Source: Cucumis sativus
Taxonomy: Eukaryota; Streptophyta; Magnoliopsida; Cucurbitales; Cucurbitaceae
Length of the DNA stretch: 64,000 nt
Assembly (NCBI RefSeq): GCF_000004075.3
Contig: NC_026659.2
Location: 5,022,001 to 5,086,000, forward strand
Reading direction: 5' to 3'
Position numbers and translations under genes: made by a program. The notes below the pieces were generated by a model, which saw only the letters and a program-made list of their open reading frames with translations, was not told the origin of the DNA and searched no databases. This document shows positions 12,669 to 21,610 of the stretch, piece by piece. Position 1 is the first letter of the stretch. Every line of letters starts with the position of its first letter.

Positions 12669-13136
12669 CGATCGAAGTCCAAGAATGATTTGAATGTTTG
12701 CAGAGATTTTAACGTTTACAGAGATTAGATTGAGCTTCCCATTAATGACAATATGTATAATTTTATGTTTTTTTGAAAAAAATTATATTTTCATAGGGTT
12801 TAATTTGATGTGAGTTACGTGAACGATTACTTAAATATAGGTATTTTTATTTAGGATTTAAGTTTTTACCTGTGTAAGGGCATTTGAGCTATTGTCACAT
12901 CTATTTTTTTTCTTTTTCATATTTTCTGTTTTTCTATTATAATAATTTTGCTATTTTTAGGAAGTCCTAATTTTTCATTGTTCTTATAGGCTCTAAAATT
13001 AAATTGTCAATATTTTATATTTTACCCTACTTTTATCATTTACTTATATTTTCGCGTCATTTTCATGATAAATTTATTAATGACTACGTTTTTGTCATTT
13101 TTTTTAACAATGATACTATTTTTAGAATTAACTTGA

Positions 13137-13145
13137 GAGTACGGA
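13137..13145 (+). repeat. Left copy of 9-bp target-site duplication
   Basis: GAGTACGGA, directly abutting the palindromic element and repeated exactly at 14214-14222. The paralogous sequence at 17430-17439 has a single related copy (GAGAATATGA), as an empty site should. Confidence 0.85.
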
Positions 13146-14213
13146 GGATTTTTTTTAAAAATAATGTAAAATTTGAAACATATTTCAAAAATAGGGTAGT
13201 TGCAAAACTATTTTCAAAAATAGGTGTTTTGAGGTGAAGTCGTGGACGGGGTACACGACTTCCATGCAGTGGCCCCCACATACTCTATTTTTTCTTTATT
13301 TTTATATTTATACTACACTGGGCCCCACATTTTTTAATTTTCTCATTATTTATATACGTGGGTCCCACACACTTCACTTTTTCTCATTATTTATATATAC
13401 ATTTAAATTCTAAAAATATCTTTCTTTATTAAATTAATTTATTCTTTTTATTTTTTCTTTATATATATTTAAATATCACAATCTTCGATCTTCAATTTTT
13501 CTTATTAAATTCATTTTTCTAATTTAATTTAATTCTTTCTTAATCAAAATTATACATATATTTTTTTTTCCAATTTTCAATTTTTTTTAAAAAAATCTCA
13601 TATATTAACAAAACATGTTATTAAAAATATATTAAACAAATTAAAAGAGTAATAATAATAACTGTTATTATTATTACTCTTTTAATTTGTTTAATATATT
13701 TTTAATAACATGTTTTGTTAATATATGAGATTTTTTTTAAAAAAATTGAAAATTGGAAAAAAAAATATATGTATAATTTTGATTAAGAAAGAATTAAATT
13801 AAATTAGAAAAATGAATTTAATAAGAAAAATTGAAGATCGAAGATTGTGATATTTAAATATATATAAAGAAAAAAATAAAAAAAATAAATTAATTTAATA
13901 AAGAAAGATATTTTTAGAATTTAAATGTATAATATATATATTATATTATATGTGAGTATGTATATATAAATAATGAGAAAAAGTGAAGTGTGTGGGATCC
14001 ACGTATATAAATAATGAGAAAATTAAAAAATGTGGGCCCAGTGTAGTATAAATATAAAAATAAAGAAAAAATAGAGTATGTGGGGGCCACTGCATGGAAG
14101 TCGTGTACCCCGTCCACGACTTCACCTCAAAACACCTATTTTTGAAAATAGTTTTGCATCTACCCTATTTTTGAAATATGTTTCAAATTTTACATTATTT
14201 TTAAAAAAAATCC
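13146..14213. mobile_element. Mutator-like non-autonomous element, near-perfect palindrome
   Basis: The element reads GGATTTTTTTTAAAAATAAT from the left, and its right end is the reverse complement. The left arm spans 13146-13662 (517 bp) and the right arm 13664-14213 (550 bp), with one central base at 13663. The arms match base for base apart from scattered substitutions and one ~33-bp AT-rich insertion in the right arm near 13929-13965. Flanking 9-bp direct repeats GAGTACGGA (13137-13145 and 14214-14222) are the size of Mutator-superfamily target duplications. No transposase is encoded; two mirror-image 65-codon frames are by-products of the palindrome. Each arm contains a nested short stem, GAAGTCGTG paired with CACGACTTC. 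It ends about 245 bp upstream of the first mTERF start. Confidence 0.85.
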
Positions 14214-14222
14214 GAGTACGGA
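14214..14222 (+). repeat. Right copy of 9-bp target-site duplication
   Basis: GAGTACGGA, identical to 13137-13145 and directly after the right terminus AAAAAAAATCC of the palindrome. Confidence 0.85.
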
Positions 14223-14408
14223 AGTTATTTGTAAGTAAAATAAAATATATTTCCAGTAAAAAGAAATTAAGTTAATTATTATTTTTTAATTATCGATAAC
14301 AATTCCTCATTTCTTTGAAAGTTAAATAAAAATGATTATTTAACTAAATAATATATAATAAATAACAAATAATAATCTCTGTGGGGTGGGGATGTTCGCG
14401 GAGCTCCA

Positions 14409-14417
14409 AAACCCTAA
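14409..14417 (+). promoter_or_regulatory. Telo-box upstream of mTERF copy A
   Basis: AAACCCTAA, 40 bp before the start codon. Telo-boxes are common near the transcription start of plant genes for ribosome, translation and organelle-expression functions. The same motif is conserved in the tandem paralogue at 17614-17622. Confidence 0.45.
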
Positions 14418-14457
14418 CCAAAGCCCTTTCTTCATTTTCTTCCTTCCAAATCCCAAA

Positions 14458-15579
14458 ATGTCCAAAATTTCCTCCACATTTCTTCTACATTTCATCCATA
14501 AACGTTTTCTCACTGCCATTTCTACTCCTACATTGCCTTTACCCTCTGTTTCTACCATCCAATTCCTCACTAATTCATGTGCCCTTTCTTCAGGATCTCC
14601 TACCTCCGCCGGTCGAAAGCTCCAATTCGATGAAAAAAACATCCAGCAGTACGAAGCCATTATCGGTTTCTTCAGATCACATGGATTCGAGAATCCACAG
14701 ATCGCCAATTTGGTCTCGAGGCACCCTTCTATACTTCAATCCAGAGTATCCACCAATCTGAACCCTAAATTTGAGTTCCTCCAGGAAATGGGGTTCGTCG
14801 GTCCTTTACTTTCTAAGCTAATTCTATCAAACCCTTGGCTTCTTTTCAGGAGCTTAGATTCTCATTTGAAACCATCGTTTTCTTTCTGGAAGAATAATCT
14901 TGAATCGGTTGAACAAGTAACTGCTGCTATTTCTCGTTCTTCGTGGCTTCTAACTTCTGATTTTAAGGGTATCTTAAAATCTAACATTGATTTATTGGTC
15001 AGTGAAGGAGTATCTTCTAGGGCTATAGCGACATTGATTGTAGTGCAGCCTAGAACTATAATGCGAACAGTTGATAGAATGATTCAATTAGTGAAAACGG
15101 TTAAAGAATTGGGCTTTGAACCAAAAGCTCGTACGTTTGTTCATGCACTTAGAGTAAGGGGTTCAATGAGTGATTCAATTTGGAAGAAGAAAATAAATGT
15201 TTTGAAGAGTTTAGGATGGTCTGAGAAGGAGATTTTTGCAGCATTTAAGAAATTTCCACTTTATTTAACTTGTTCAGAGAAGAAAATGAGGGATGTTGCA
15301 GATTTCTGTTTCAACACTGCCAAGTTGGATGCAGGAACTCTAATTACTTACCCTGTGTTATTCAAGTTGTCAGTCGACAAGCGGCTCCTACCGATGTACA
15401 AAGTTCTTGAGGTTTTGAAGGTGAAAAATCTTCTTAAGAACAAAAAGATCGCTCGGGTGTTTGTACAAGGGGAGAGAGAATTTGTGGAGAAATATATTGT
15501 TAGGCATTTGGATGAAATCCCATATCTGATGGACATATACCGGGGCAATGTCACAGCCGAAACCAAATCTGTTGTATAG
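14458..15579 (+). CDS. mTERF-family protein, tandem copy A
   Basis: A single uninterrupted frame of 373 codons. The start is placed at MSKISSTF, because this Met and the frame after it are shared with copy B, whereas the in-frame upstream extensions differ. The N-terminus is rich in Ser, Phe and basic residues with few acids, as in a mitochondrial or plastid targeting peptide. From about residue 50 onward come degenerate ~30-residue helical mTERF repeats with landmarks such as HPSILQS, NLNPKFEFL and YPVLFKLSV. Family members bind organellar nucleic acid and affect transcription termination, splicing or RNA processing; the target of this one cannot be read from sequence. No intron, frameshift or internal stop is seen. 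The Mutator-like palindrome lies just upstream and could affect expression. Confidence 0.9.
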   Translation: MSKISSTFLLHFIHKRFLTAISTPTLPLPSVSTIQFLTNSCALSSGSPTSAGRKLQFDEKNIQQYEAIIGFFRSHGFENPQIANLVSRHPSILQSRVSTNLNPKFEFLQEMGFVGPLLSKLILSNPWLLFRSLDSHLKPSFSFWKNNLESVEQVTAAISRSSWLLTSDFKGILKSNIDLLVSEGVSSRAIATLIVVQPRTIMRTVDRMIQLVKTVKELGFEPKARTFVHALRVRGSMSDSIWKKKINVLKSLGWSEKEIFAAFKKFPLYLTCSEKKMRDVADFCFNTAKLDAGTLITYPVLFKLSVDKRLLPMYKVLEVLKVKNLLKNKKIARVFVQGEREFVEKYIVRHLDEIPYLMDIYRGNVTAETKSVV

Positions 15580-17240
15580 GATTGTAAAGTTGTAAGTTAA
15601 CAATGTTCTTATAGTTTAAATTTGAGCATCATGGTGTGTGTTCAAAGGGGAGAGCACTTTTGTTGCTATTAAGCCTGCCGTTTCTTCTTGAGCTTATCAA
15701 GATCTTTCTCTCTGTGTTTTCAGGTGGGAGAGTTGTGATGATTTTGCATCTAAATTAAGGTAGTTTGTTAGGTAAATCCATTTGGTGTATATTTGATCAT
15801 AGACATGTTAATCTTGAAATTTGAGGCTGGAGGCCTTTTTGTTTTTCCCTTCCTAATCTTCTACTCTTTCCTTGAACTTTTGTTAGGTTTGTAGACTAAT
15901 TTTGAATCCAATAATGTTGAAATAGAGGTGATTTTTTTCATTCATATTATGAGATGAGAGACATTAGACTTTTTGAATATTCTGACTTGGACTCTAATTC
16001 TTTTGCTATTCCAAATAACCATATTATTATAAGATTTGGGTAAATGACAAACATTCTGATGAAACTCATTTTTATTTAAACCGTTTGAATCATCATAGGC
16101 AAGATTCATCAAATTCTCCCAAGTCCATTCAAGTGTTTTTTGGGTAAATTTTGGGTTTGAATTGAATAAGCTGGCCACAGCTATATCCACTATCATAATT
16201 CTTTTTAGTTTTCATTTTAATTTTAGTATTGTAATAATTCAAAATAATGATATAAATTTTATTTTGTTAATATTAGCATTGTATTACTTGGTGAGTGTAT
16301 ATATATATATATAACCTAAATTAATATTTTTACATTTTAATCTAATTTAATCTAACCTAAATTATATAATCAACAATTTATCAACCAATGACTAATAATG
16401 GAATGTAACATAAAACATGATTTTCTCATACATTTGAACATTTTTCTAAAATAAAAAATAATGTAAAGGTAGAAACTAAGGTAAAAAATGAGTTGAGATA
16501 GAACTATTGACAAAAATACGATAATTTTGAACCCACGACTTAGTTTTTATTATTAATATATATAAATAATAAAAAATAAGATTTAGTTTATACATCCACT
16601 TTATTTTAGAAAAAAGTTTTATAGATTGATAACGTGAACTAAAAAATAATGAAAAAATAGTAAAACCGTTTTTTTTCAAAAATGGAAAAAATAATACAAA
16701 ATACAATAAATAAGAATTTGTGAGAACCTAAAATACTCATATATACACAGAATGTGAATTACTCTAAAATAAATCGTTATTACACTTCAATAACTTCATA
16801 AACACAATTACACATACACTATTATTTAATCAAAATTCAACCAGCCTTCATCTCCACCTTCCACCCTTCTCTTTTCAAGTCCAGATTGGGATTACATTTT
16901 ATTTTCTTCAATCGAGTAAATCTTAAAATAACATCTTGAAGCATAAAACTCTAATTTTCATCATGTATTTACATTTGAAGTATCAATCTCATCTTCAACT
17001 CCATCATGCATTTTCAAGAAGAACAATATAAACAAATTACAGTCTCATAGTCTCATTTGAAGCACGCAAACACTCATCTTCATTTACCATCTTTCATCTT
17101 CTTTGATCTTCAAGTCTATAGCATGCAATGCAATCTTAATTAAGTACATAGTAACATCTTCATTTAAATAAACTATGTTGCAAATGTTATTCTATCATTA
17201 CTGATAAATCATTGGACTTTGCTACAATTACAAATTTTTA
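15580..17240. other. Spacer between the two mTERF copies
   Basis: About 1.6 kb that begins with the 3' flank of copy A; the start of this flank is also similar after copy B. No conserved open frame is seen. Short TA runs occur near 16295-16315. The upstream homology to copy A begins near 17240. Confidence 0.55.
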
Positions 17241-17613
17241 ACATTGTTGTTATTTACTTAATTATTATTTCTAAAATTAGGATCCATTATAATTATCCTA
17301 AAATTGATAAATCGTCCATATTTTCACTTTGTCCCTGTCATTTGTTTATATTCTCACATCAGAATAAATTTATTAATGACCATATTTTCGTCATTTTTTA
17401 AAACAATGATTTAATTTTATAATTAACTCGAGAATATGAATGTGATTTGTAAGTAAAATAAATAAAGTATTTCCTAATAGGAATAAATAAAGAGAAATTA
17501 AGTTAATTAAATTTATTTAATTATCCTTAAACAATTACTCAATTATTTGAAATCATTCATAATTAGTTTTCTATGGGTTCATCTCAGTGGGGATGTTCGC
17601 TTCGTGGAGCTCA

Positions 17614-17622
17614 AAACCCTAA
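17614..17622 (+). promoter_or_regulatory. Telo-box upstream of mTERF copy B
   Basis: AAACCCTAA, immediately followed by a second AAACCCT, 36 bp before the start codon and at the position matching the copy A motif. Conservation in both paralogues supports a role in expression, though none is shown. Confidence 0.45.
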
Positions 17623-17657
17623 ACCCTTTCTTCATTTTCTTCATTTCAAATCTCAAA

Positions 17658-18779
17658 ATGTCCAAAATTTCCTCCACATTTCTTCTACATTTCATCTTTA
17701 AACGACTTCTCAATACCATTTCTACTTCTACATTGCCTTTACCCTCCGTTTCTACCATCCAATTCCTCACTAATTCATGTGCCCTTTCTTCGGGATCTAC
17801 TACCTCCGCCGGTCGAAAGCTCCAATTCGATGAAAAAAACATCCAGCAGTACGAAGCCATTATCGGTTTCTTGAAATCACATGGGTTCGAGAATCCACAG
17901 ATCGCGAATTTGGTCTCGAGGCGACCTTCGATCCTTCAATCCAGAGTATCCACCAATCTGAACCCTAAATTTGGGTTCCTCCAGGAAATCGGGTTCGTCG
18001 GTCCTTTACTTCCTAAGTTAATTCTATCAAACCCTACGCTCCTTTTCAGGAGCTTAGATTCTCATTTGAAACCATCATTTTTTTTTTTGAAGGAAATTCT
18101 TGAATCGGATGAACGAGTAACTACTGCTGTTTGTCGTTTTCCGAGGCTTCTAACTTATGATTTTAAGGGTGTTATAAAAAGTAACGTTGATTTTTTGGTC
18201 AGTGAAGGAATGCCTTCTAGGAATATAGCCAACATGATTGCAATGCAGCCTATTACTATTTTGCAAAAGGCTGATAGAATGATTCGAGTAGTGAAAACGG
18301 TGAAAGAATTAGGCATTGAACCAAAGGGTCCCATGTTTGTTTATGCGGTTTTATCAAGGAGTTCAATGAGTGATTCAACTTGGAAGAATAAAGTAAATGT
18401 TATGAAGAGTTTAGGATGGTCTGAGAATGAGATTCTGACAGCATTTAAGAGATATCCACGTTATTTAACTTGTTCAGAGGAGAAAATGAGGGAAGTTGCA
18501 GATTTCTGTTTCAACACTGCTAAGTTTGATCCAGGAACTGTAATTACTTACCCTATGTTCTTCATGTGTTCGGTCGAGAAGCGGCTCCAACCGAGGTACA
18601 AAGTTATTGAGGTTTTGAAAGTGAAGAATCTTCTTAAGAACAAAAAGATTGCTTGGTTGCTTTTACAAGGGGAGAGAAACTTTGTGGAGAAATGCGTTGT
18701 TAAGCATTTGGATGAAATCCCAAATCTGATGGACATTTACCGGGGCATTGTTGCAGCCGAGACCAAATGTGTTGTATAG
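17658..18779 (+). CDS. mTERF-family protein, tandem copy B
   Basis: An intronless frame of 373 codons, the same length as copy A, 3200 bp downstream in the same orientation and closely similar throughout. The start at MSKISSTF is chosen by comparison with copy A. The presumed targeting peptide is nearly unchanged, while substitutions cluster in the mTERF repeats: RRPSILQS for RHPSILQS, and many changes between residues 150 and 260. This could reflect relaxed or diversifying selection on the nucleic-acid-binding surface. The frame is intact, so both copies are probably functional. Upstream sequence from about 17240 aligns with both flanks of the palindromic element near copy A and lacks the element. 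Confidence 0.9.
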   Translation: MSKISSTFLLHFIFKRLLNTISTSTLPLPSVSTIQFLTNSCALSSGSTTSAGRKLQFDEKNIQQYEAIIGFLKSHGFENPQIANLVSRRPSILQSRVSTNLNPKFGFLQEIGFVGPLLPKLILSNPTLLFRSLDSHLKPSFFFLKEILESDERVTTAVCRFPRLLTYDFKGVIKSNVDFLVSEGMPSRNIANMIAMQPITILQKADRMIRVVKTVKELGIEPKGPMFVYAVLSRSSMSDSTWKNKVNVMKSLGWSENEILTAFKRYPRYLTCSEEKMREVADFCFNTAKFDPGTVITYPMFFMCSVEKRLQPRYKVIEVLKVKNLLKNKKIAWLLLQGERNFVEKCVVKHLDEIPNLMDIYRGIVAAETKCVV

Positions 18780-21060
18780 GATTGGTAAGTTGTAAGTTAA
18801 GAATCTGTCTTATAGTTTAAATTTGAGTATCGTCATCTTCAAAGGGGACAGCATTTTTGTTCTTCTGTTTCAAAGAAAACTGATTCTTCAGCTTTCCAAG
18901 CTGTAAGTTGTCATAGTTACCTTATAGTGTATTTTTCCAATGAATTTTTTTTGGTCAAGTATGCTATATTGCTCGTACACTTTATTTGTTTATATATAAT
19001 GGCATAACATTATAACAAATGGAAAGAAAATATACTTGATTTTAGAAAATAAAAAATAAATGGTTAACAAATGGGAACGGAACCTACTTTCTCATATTCA
19101 CCTAGTTAAAACTAAATGGGTTCTTAAAATTAAGAAGAAAGATTAAAAAGCTGTATTATTTCGAGTTGCTCCATTCCTAGGCTTGGTTATAGGATAATTC
19201 ATATATTCAATTTATAATTCATATATTCAAAATACATGAAATTGAACAATGACAAATATATTTGGAAAATTTTGGGGTTTGTTATATTGTAAATAATTTA
19301 TTAACAATATCGATAATTATTATTAAGATACACAATAAATATTTTTAATAACAATATGAAATTACATTTTAGATTAAATTCCTTAAATTCAACACAAATT
19401 AGGTTTATACGAATCTTGAAGATTTAATAGAATCTATTCAGCAACTGATAGAAGACTTTGAAGGGATCAAGAGTTTCAAGAATATCTTTCGGCTCTAAAG
19501 AGTTACAAGAGTGATAACATTTTGAATGTCTCCACAAATTGTAGAAGATATGAAATAACTGCAGAAATTATGTGAAGCTTTGATGATGATATGTGTTATT
19601 TTTCGAGTTTTAAGAGAAAAATAGAATTTTGATCGATTTTAACCATGATTGAGAAATTTGATTCAATTATAAGGTATTTGTTGTTATTTATTTAATTATA
19701 GGGTATTTGTTATTAATTAAATAATTATACTTAGGATTGAAGCTTTTGATTTAACTAGGACATTTAATACACTATTTCAACCATTTTTTTTTCATATTAT
19801 TTTGTTTTTCTATTTTATGAATTTAAATAAAAAATTGCCGTAAATAAAAAATAAACCTTATATTGTGCTATCTTTCTCGTCAATCCATTATTATTTATAG
19901 AGTTTTGTCTGAAGTGAGTATATCTCGGTTGGTCTATAGATCTGGGCCTTGTCTCAATAGTATTTGGGCCACAAATAGGCATATTACTCCATTGAACTTG
20001 GGCCCAGGCATTAAATCCAAAGTCAAAACTATTTTAGCGTGAATAAAATTTGACAAATTTGATTGTATTTATAAATTTTGTTTAAATGTTGGTACGTACT
20101 TAATTATTATTATGAATCTAATTATTGAATTTGTAGTTATTTCGTTATTATATTTAATGATAATGACGAAGATACACGACAATATTAGAATTGACCAACT
20201 TCTCTTTTCACTTTTTAGGGGACACATAAACATTTTTAGTAAGTCCAAAATTGGATGTTTATAACTTCATCGTTAGCTTAAAAAATGAATGATCTAAAAT
20301 TTAGAATTTAGAATTTGGTTAGTTGTACTTAGATAGTTGTAAGCATTTATGTCTCTACATAAATGAACATCGTAAGTTTTATTGACGTCTACTTAGTGTT
20401 TATACTCAGTAGTACTAATATCGTTTTTACTAGTACACATACCATATATGCATATATCTATAAGTTTGAGGACATTTTTTGAATTTGCATTGAGTGGGGG
20501 ATTTCTTATTTGAGTTTGTTTGAGTTATTTATATTTGGTAAGATTTTGTTCATTGTTTTTTTAAATATAGATTAGAGTGATAAAATAATATAACCTATTA
20601 GTTACAAATTTGAAAAAATCAGTATCTCTATTGACCATAAAACGAACCGTTTTGAAAAATTCATAGATACAAATCTAGAAATTTAAGGATTAAATTTGTA
20701 ATTTAACTCGATTTTAAATTTAACTAATGCATGCCATCATTTTATTTTTTGAGTTAAAAATACTTTATTTTTCTTGAGCTATAGTTGGCAACAATTTAGA
20801 GCATTAAAGCGAGCTTAGCTCAACGTAATAGACATCACCTCCTATCTAGAGGCAAGATGTTCAAATCTTCCGACCTCCAACTGTAAATGAGAAAATAGGA
20901 TAGTGACTTTTAATTTAGTTTGTTATTTTAAAAAATGCTCCTTATAACTTTTATATTTTTAAAAATGAAAAGAAAATTAGTGACCCATCATCTTAGCATT
21001 TAGAAAGTTTTGGATAAAAATAAAAACTAAATCCAATTCCCAAGTAATAACATAGTAATA
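18780..21060. other. Intergenic, mostly featureless AT-rich DNA
   Basis: No conserved reading frame. The only structured element recognised is the SINE-like sequence near 20808-20895. The last ~100 bp become CT-rich toward the zinc-finger gene. Confidence 0.5.
20808..20895 (+). mobile_element. tRNA-derived SINE-like sequence
   Basis: An A-box-like GCTTAGCTCAACGTAATAG (20813-20831) and a B-box-like GATGTTCAAATCTTCC (20856-20871) are spaced as in the internal RNA polymerase III promoter of tRNA-related SINEs. The downstream tail and target duplications are not clear, so the copy is old or partial. It cannot be a functional tRNA gene because the cloverleaf arms do not close. Confidence 0.5.
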
Positions 21061-21089
21061 GTAATAATAATAAAAAGAAGTCAAAACAC

Positions 21090-21122
21090 ACTCTCCTCTC
21101 TCTCACTCTCTCACTCTCTCAC
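21090..21122 (+). promoter_or_regulatory. CT-rich leader/core promoter tract
   Basis: A (CT)n-type tract with CTCACTCTCT units lies about 95-125 bp upstream of the zinc-finger start codon. Such pyrimidine patches and GAGA/CT microsatellites are typical of plant core promoters and leaders. The sequence CCTACATAAGAATA follows as a weak TATA-like candidate. Confidence 0.4.
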
Positions 21123-21214
21123 CCTACATAAGAATACCTTTTCGCCTCCTCATTCTTCATATTACACCCACACACTATTAACACTCACAAAAACAGAAAA
21201 ACCATATCCCCCAA

Positions 21215-21610
21215 ATGGCACAAACCCATCAATTATGGAGACAAATCCTCAAAACTACGTCTTATTGGGATCAAGAGAAAGCCTTTGCCGACGACGTTGC
21301 CGCCGTGTGGCCACCCAGATCCTACTCCTGCACCTTCTGTATGAGACAGTTCCGTTCAGCTCAAGCTTTAGGTGGCCACATGAATGTCCATCGAAGAGAC
21401 CGTGCTAAGCTTCAAAACCATCCTAACCGTCCATTCTTCATCAAACCAACAACTCCCACCTTTGATCTTCTCACTCACCACTTTTCTCCCAAAAACAACG
21501 ACTCTCCTCCTTTCTCTCTCAAAAAACCTAAACTTGCTTCCTCCTCCTCCTCCTCCTCCTCTTCTTCTTCTAATTCTGAGCTCCACCTTGACCTCGAGCT
21601 CAAACTATAA
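21215..21610 (+). CDS. SUPERMAN/RABBIT EARS-type C2H2 zinc finger with EAR motif
   Basis: A one-exon gene of 131 residues. A single zinc finger has C39, C42, H55 and H59 with the plant-specific QALGGH core (50-55), inside [11 protein letters not shown]...[14 protein letters not shown], the SUPERMAN-subfamily signature. A Ser run encoded by a TCC/TCT microsatellite (21538-21571) precedes a C-terminal EAR repression motif, LDLELKL, at the extreme end. The family represses transcription in the nucleus and sets floral organ and boundary fates. The stretch EKAFADD before the finger recalls RABBIT EARS, and the neighbouring tropinone reductase and PMT genes also match the RABBIT EARS neighbourhood in Arabidopsis. 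At 131 residues it is clearly shorter than Arabidopsis RABBIT EARS or SUPERMAN (over 200). Confidence 0.9.
   Translation: MAQTHQLWRQILKTTSYWDQEKAFADDVAAVWPPRSYSCTFCMRQFRSAQALGGHMNVHRRDRAKLQNHPNRPFFIKPTTPTFDLLTHHFSPKNNDSPPFSLKKPKLASSSSSSSSSSSNSELHLDLELKL

Larger units (their letters stand above)
10591..13145. other. Intergenic region with repeats, no gene
   Basis: Between the GNOM leader and the palindromic element. It contains imperfect ~120-bp repeats (about 10900-11115), an LTR-like fragment (about 11940-12420) and a ~98-bp tandem pair (12473-12668), listed separately. The last ~170 bases before 13146 align with sequence upstream of the second mTERF gene. No conserved protein is encoded. 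Confidence 0.6.

Noticed and set aside
13084-14275. Two mirror-image 65-codon frames beginning with the same protein sequence on opposite strands
   Set aside because: They are the same DNA read in the two arms of the palindromic element; no domain and no codon preference supports them.
14386-14457. N-terminal extension of mTERF copy A to an earlier ATG
   Set aside because: The equivalent extension of copy B differs in reading frame and sequence, while similarity in frame begins at MSKISS.
14340-14708. 122-codon antisense frame over the start of mTERF copy A (and a 93-codon one over copy B)
   Set aside because: Shadow of the conserved sense frame; the sense proteins are clearly mTERF.
20808-20895. 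Functional tRNA gene
   Set aside because: Boxes A and B are present but the acceptor and anticodon stems do not pair; SINE relic is the better call.
21368-21586. Antisense frame with a glycine run
   Set aside because: Complement of the Ser-coding microsatellite of the zinc-finger gene.
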